NCBI GenBank assembly: GCA_028698765.1
Contig: JAQVVW010000043.1
Location: forward strand, 1 to 8,419
DNA: 8,419 nucleotides
Direction: 5' to 3'
Source of the DNA: Methanoculleus sp.
GTDB lineage: Archaea; Halobacteriota; Methanomicrobia; Methanomicrobiales; Methanoculleaceae
Part shown: positions 6,567 to 8,419 of the stretch, piece by piece
Layout: each line of letters opens with the position of its first letter
Position numbering within the stretch: position 1 is the stretch's first letter
Translations under genes and position numbers: made by a program
The notes under the pieces: generated by a model
What the model saw: only the letters and a program-made list of their open reading frames with translations
The model's database searches: none
Told to the model about the DNA's origin: nothing

Positions 6567-6577
6567 GTTAATGGAAA
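6567..6577 (-). promoter_or_regulatory. TTTCCATTAAC element upstream of the TiaS-like gene, shared with tupA
   Basis: The minus strand reads TTTCCATTAAC here, 58 bases before the ATG of the TiaS-like gene. The identical 11-mer occurs at 5749-5739, 53 bases before the tupA ATG, where its core octamer is also repeated once more. Matching sequence, strand and distance suggest a common regulator site or a promoter element (for example a BRE-like region). Confidence 0.4.
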
Positions 6578-6598
6578 ATGGTTGATCCGAGGCGGCCG

Positions 6599-7405
6599 TC
6601 ACGCCCGGATGATGGTGCCGACCCGCTCCCCGTTGACGGCCTTCGCGATATTGCCGGGGACGTGGGCGTTCACCACCTTGATCTCTCTGATGTGGACGGC
6701 GTCACGGAGGAGTTCGACCGCCATCGGTTCGAGAACCATATCTTCGAGCTGCATCTCCAGGAGTTCGTCGGCCGTGATCTCCGCGATGAACTCGGCGTCG
6801 GGGTTCACGAACGGGTTCTCCGCATAGAGCCCATCCACGTTCTTCCCGAGGATGCAGTTCTTTCCGCCGACGACCTCCGCCATCAGGAAGGCGCCGGTAT
6901 CCGTCCGGTGCGGCGGGATGCTCCCGAGTTTCGGCGGGTGCTCATACAGCCCGTAGGGCGGGGTGCCCTGGACGACCGGGAGCATACCGAGGGATATGAG
7001 CGAGGGGAGGTCCAGGAGGTCGCTGGTCTGGATCCGGGTACCGTTGTACTTCGAGAGGAGGAGCGAGATCATGGTCGCGTTCTGCTCGCTGATCTTGCCC
7101 GCGAGCTCCGCGAGCACCCCCGTCGGCATCCCGAGGTCGATCCCGACGTCGAGGATGTGCCGGACCCGGGCGCCGCCGCCGGTGGCGACCAGGATCTTGT
7201 GGTCCCGGGAGAGTTCGCCGATCTCCTCCATCAGCGGATGAACGACCTCCCGCCCGTAATCGATGACGCCGTGGCCGCCGATCTTGACAACGTTTAAGTC
7301 CGGCATGATCCGGATCTGCCGGACCTCCCCGGTCTCGCGGAGCAGGCTCCGCCGGACCAGGCTCTCGCCCTTGAGTCTCGATCCCATCTCGAATCGCTCT
7401 GCCAT
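6599..7405 (-). CDS. Molybdenum-storage-protein-like amino acid kinase family protein (MosA/MosB homologue)
   Basis: This 268-residue protein has the amino-acid-kinase/UMP-kinase fold: VVKIGGHGVID (39-49), the glycine-rich ATGGGAR (74-80), KNVDGLYAENP (188-198) and NAHVPGNIAKA (246-256). It is longer than archaeal UMP kinase (about 225 residues). From memory of the family, it matches Azotobacter molybdenum storage protein subunits along its whole length, including RIMPD (32-36), GVLAELAGKISEQNA (96-110), GTPPY (147-151), PPHRTDTGAFLMAE (164-177) and the GTII end. MoSto binds ATP and packs molybdate or tungstate as polyoxometalate clusters inside a hexamer. Such proteins are commonly labelled uridylate kinase in archaea. 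The neighbouring tungstate importer supports a metal-storage role, which remains inference. I chose the ATG at 7405 because GAGGA (7418-7414) lies 8 bases upstream; the ATG at 7420 would contain that ribosome site inside the gene. It is transcribed divergently from a small gene. Confidence 0.8.
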   Translation of the reverse strand: MAERFEMGSRLKGESLVRRSLLRETGEVRQIRIMPDLNVVKIGGHGVIDYGREVVHPLMEEIGELSRDHKILVATGGGARVRHILDVGIDLGMPTGVLAELAGKISEQNATMISLLLSKYNGTRIQTSDLLDLPSLISLGMLPVVQGTPPYGLYEHPPKLGSIPPHRTDTGAFLMAEVVGGKNCILGKNVDGLYAENPFVNPDAEFIAEITADELLEMQLEDMVLEPMAVELLRDAVHIREIKVVNAHVPGNIAKAVNGERVGTIIRA

Positions 7406-7436
7406 GGTTAGTCTCCTCATAGCATATGTGGGCGTA

Positions 7437-7445
7437 AGTATTAAG
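7437..7445 (-). promoter_or_regulatory. Alternative TATA-like box for the storage-protein-like gene
   Basis: The minus strand reads CTTAATACT, about 36 bases before the ATG at 7405. It would start transcription near 7415, almost at the ribosome site, so it is less convincing than the palindromic box at 7467-7475. Confidence 0.3.
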
Positions 7446-7453
7446 TGTCTTCG

Positions 7454-7481
7454 TGGTATATCTGCTGATATACCAATTGGT
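7454..7481. promoter_or_regulatory. Divergent promoter/operator: mirrored TATA boxes in an inverted repeat plus an abutting palindrome
   Basis: TGGTATATC (7454-7462) and GATATACCA (7467-7475) are perfect 9-base inverted arms with spacer TGCT. Each arm reads as a TATA box on one strand. The left one places a plus-strand start near 7485, just upstream of the GGTGA ribosome site (7487-7491) of the small gene at 7499. The right one places a minus-strand start near 7445, giving the storage-protein-like gene a leader of about 40 bases. A second perfect palindrome, ACCAATTGGT (7472-7481), overlaps the right arm. A regulator bound here could control both genes at once. Confidence 0.5.
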
Positions 7482-7498
7482 TATGGGGTGAAGAAGTA

Positions 7499-7732
7499 AT
7501 GAAGATCTACGCACGAGAACGCCAGAAAGTCGGTACCGGCGTGAAGCAGCCCCGGTTCCGCGTTGTCGCCGTCGTCGAAGAGCAGGGCGAAGAAAAGCAC
7601 CTGAAGGTGGAGGGGACCCACTTCAGGAAGGTCGAACTCGAACAGATTGCAAAGGACATCGGCGCCGAGATCGTCTACCTCGAGGGGATGCCCGAGGAAG
7701 AGCGCGGCGAAATGAAGGCGGAAGCAGCGTAA
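7499..7732 (+). CDS. Small conserved-looking protein of unknown function, 77 residues
   Basis: This short, highly charged protein starts MKIYARERQKVGTGVKQPRF and continues with an alternating pattern (FRVVAVVEEQ, LKVEGTHFRKVELEQIAKDI, AEIVYLEGM) that suggests a small alpha/beta fold. The C-terminal tail is acidic and lysine-rich. It has no cysteine, no membrane segment and no nucleic-acid-binding motif I recognise. The ATG at 7499 is preceded by GGTGA (7487-7491) at a 7-base spacing, and codon use matches the neighbouring genes, so it is very probably real. It is transcribed divergently from the storage-protein-like gene through a shared palindromic promoter, so the two may be co-regulated. 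A T7 run follows its stop. I do not recognise the family and assign no function. Confidence 0.75.
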   Translation: MKIYARERQKVGTGVKQPRFRVVAVVEEQGEEKHLKVEGTHFRKVELEQIAKDIGAEIVYLEGMPEEERGEMKAEAA

Positions 7733-7745
7733 CCGAACCGACCTC

Positions 7746-7752
7746 TTTTTTT
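7746..7752 (+). terminator. Oligo-T terminator after the 77-residue gene
   Basis: Seven consecutive T residues lie 13 bases after the TAA stop, in otherwise GC-rich DNA. Archaeal RNA polymerase terminates at short oligo-T tracts without needing a hairpin. The next gene starts 30 bases further on, so termination may be partial, or that gene has its own promoter. Confidence 0.5.
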
Positions 7753-7781
7753 CCGCCGGGCGCGACTACTGGTACGATCGG

Positions 7782-8135
7782 ATGTCCACACACGACGATA
7801 TCTTTGAGGCGGCCGCGAGGATCCTTCTCCTGGATGACCGGTGCGTAACCCTCAGTTTCTCCCCGGAGGGCGTCTCGTTCCGTTTCCCGACGACCCGGAA
7901 ACTTGCCGAGCACCTCGGGATCCCGCACTACTACGTCCTCCCCCGGTTCGGGGAGATGGAGCGCGACGGGCTGATCCGCCGGGCCGAGCGGGTCGGGATC
8001 TCCACCACGGCCGCGGGGACACAGCGGCTCCTCTCGATCATGGCGGAGCGCTACCCGGAGCGCGCAGAAGAGATCCTCGGCGCTGCGGTCTTTCCGGTGC
8101 TCCAGGCGCGCTCCGGCGGGTATGAGAGGGATTAA
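7782..8135 (+). CDS. Winged-helix DNA-binding-type protein, 117 residues
   Basis: The central part, FPTTRKLAEHLGIPHYYVLPRF followed by GEMERDGLIRRAERVGISTT (about residues 35-76), has the pattern of a winged helix-turn-helix: a helix TTRKLAEHLG, a turn at GIPH, a recognition helix YVLPRFGEMERDG and a wing LIRRAERVGISTT. A final helix region (about 79-108) may serve for dimerisation. No ligand-binding domain is attached, so it is either a small transcription regulator or a DNA/RNA-binding adaptor. The ATG at 7782 has no clear ribosome site; the first 30 residues include a hydrophobic beta-like stretch (CVTLSFSPEGVSFRF) that is probably part of the fold. It lies 49 bases after the 77-residue gene on the same strand. 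Whether it controls the nearby metal genes cannot be told from sequence. Confidence 0.75.
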   Translation: MSTHDDIFEAAARILLLDDRCVTLSFSPEGVSFRFPTTRKLAEHLGIPHYYVLPRFGEMERDGLIRRAERVGISTTAAGTQRLLSIMAERYPERAEEILGAAVFPVLQARSGGYERD

Positions 8136-8166
8136 CTCTCCCGCCCGCCCACCCACCTCACTCTAT

Positions 8167-8419
8167 ATGCAGACGAGCGATCCGGCCCTCATCGGCGGGG
8201 TGCCCCTTGATGCATTCTTTGCGTTCCTCCTCGCTCTTGTCGTGTTTCTCTTCCTCGGTAACCTCGCCTACATGCTTCTCCGGCAGGCACTCGACGGGCG
8301 CACCTCCCCGGGAACGGCCAAGTGGGCGGCGGCCATCCTGCAGTACGCCGTCATCATCTGCGGGGTCTACGCGAGCGCGCGCTACCTCCTCGACTTCGAT
8401 CTCACGGCTGTTGCCGCAT
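8167..8419 (+). CDS. N-terminal part of a membrane protein, possibly an MscS-type channel (3' end outside window)
   Basis: From the ATG at 8167 the frame is open for 84 codons to the right edge. It encodes two hydrophobic segments (about residues 17-38, FFAFLLALVVFLFLGNLAYMLL, shortened here to its key run AFLLALVVFLFLGNLAY, and about 53-73, AAILQYAVIICGVYASARY). Between them lies a short charged loop with RQALDGRTSP. The LQYAVIICGVYASARYLLDF pattern ahead of a further helix resembles the entry into the transmembrane core of archaeal small-conductance mechanosensitive channels, but the diagnostic pore helix lies beyond the window. No Shine-Dalgarno sequence precedes the ATG, 31 bases after the preceding stop. 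I am fairly sure of a membrane protein and only tentatively favour MscS. Confidence 0.55.
   Translation, partial: MQTSDPALIGGVPLDAFFAFLLALVVFLFLGNLAYMLLRQALDGRTSPGTAKWAAAILQYAVIICGVYASARYLLDFDLTAVAA

Noticed and set aside
6510..6602. 31-residue N-terminal extension of the TiaS-like protein
   Set aside because: The GIDDTD motif of this family normally starts within a few residues of the N-terminus, and the extension reads like intergenic DNA and contains the shared 11-mer element.
6599..7405. Assignment of the amino-acid-kinase protein as UMP kinase (pyrH) or isopentenyl phosphate kinase
   Set aside because: The fold is the same, but the length and the motif series (RIMPD, GVLAELAGKISEQNA, PPHRTDTGAF) fit molybdenum storage protein subunits better.
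1..8419. CRISPR arrays, insertion sequences, tRNA or rRNA genes
   Set aside because: I saw no regularly spaced repeats, transposase-like frames, terminal inverted repeats or tRNA-like cloverleaf sequences on either strand.

Overview
The window looks like chromosomal DNA from a methanogenic archaeon of the order Methanomicrobiales, probably close to Methanoculleus. This rests on high-GC coding DNA, archaeal-type TATA boxes with very short leaders, GGTGAT/GGAGG ribosome sites, and the protein families present. The placement is inferred from gene content; no marker gene is present.

Layout: (1) 3-485 (+) is the C-terminal end of an unrecognised helical protein. (2) 486-723 is non-coding, with an inverted repeat and a TATA-like box. 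(3) 724-1983 (+) is a three-PAS sensor protein without a kinase domain. (4) 1988-2773 (-) is a YycJ/WalJ-type metallo-beta-lactamase-fold hydrolase, convergent with the PAS gene across 4 bases. (5) 2923-5686 (-) is a complete tungstate-type ABC importer in the order tupA (binding lipoprotein), tupB (permease), tupC (ATPase with a C-terminal TOBE/MOP-like domain). (6) 5811-6509 (-) is a small stand-alone protein related to the kinase domain of TiaS. (7) 6599-7405 (-) is an amino-acid-kinase-fold protein that resembles molybdenum storage protein (MosA/MosB) over its whole length. (8) A palindrome-rich divergent promoter at about 7406-7498 separates it from (9) a 77-residue conserved-looking protein (+), (10) a 117-residue winged-helix protein (+) and (11) the start of a membrane protein, possibly an MscS-type channel (+), cut by the window end.

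The most interesting reading is a tungsten (or molybdenum) homeostasis island. It would pair a high-affinity oxyanion importer, with a possible built-in transport-inhibition domain, with a cytoplasmic polyoxometalate-storage homologue. Both lie on the same strand, and the TiaS-like protein sits between them. A shared 11-base element occurs upstream of tupA and of the TiaS-like gene at similar distances from their starts, which suggests common control. Methanogens need W or Mo for formylmethanofuran dehydrogenase and formate dehydrogenase, so uptake plus storage makes physiological sense. The storage function and the involvement of the TiaS-like protein are inference.
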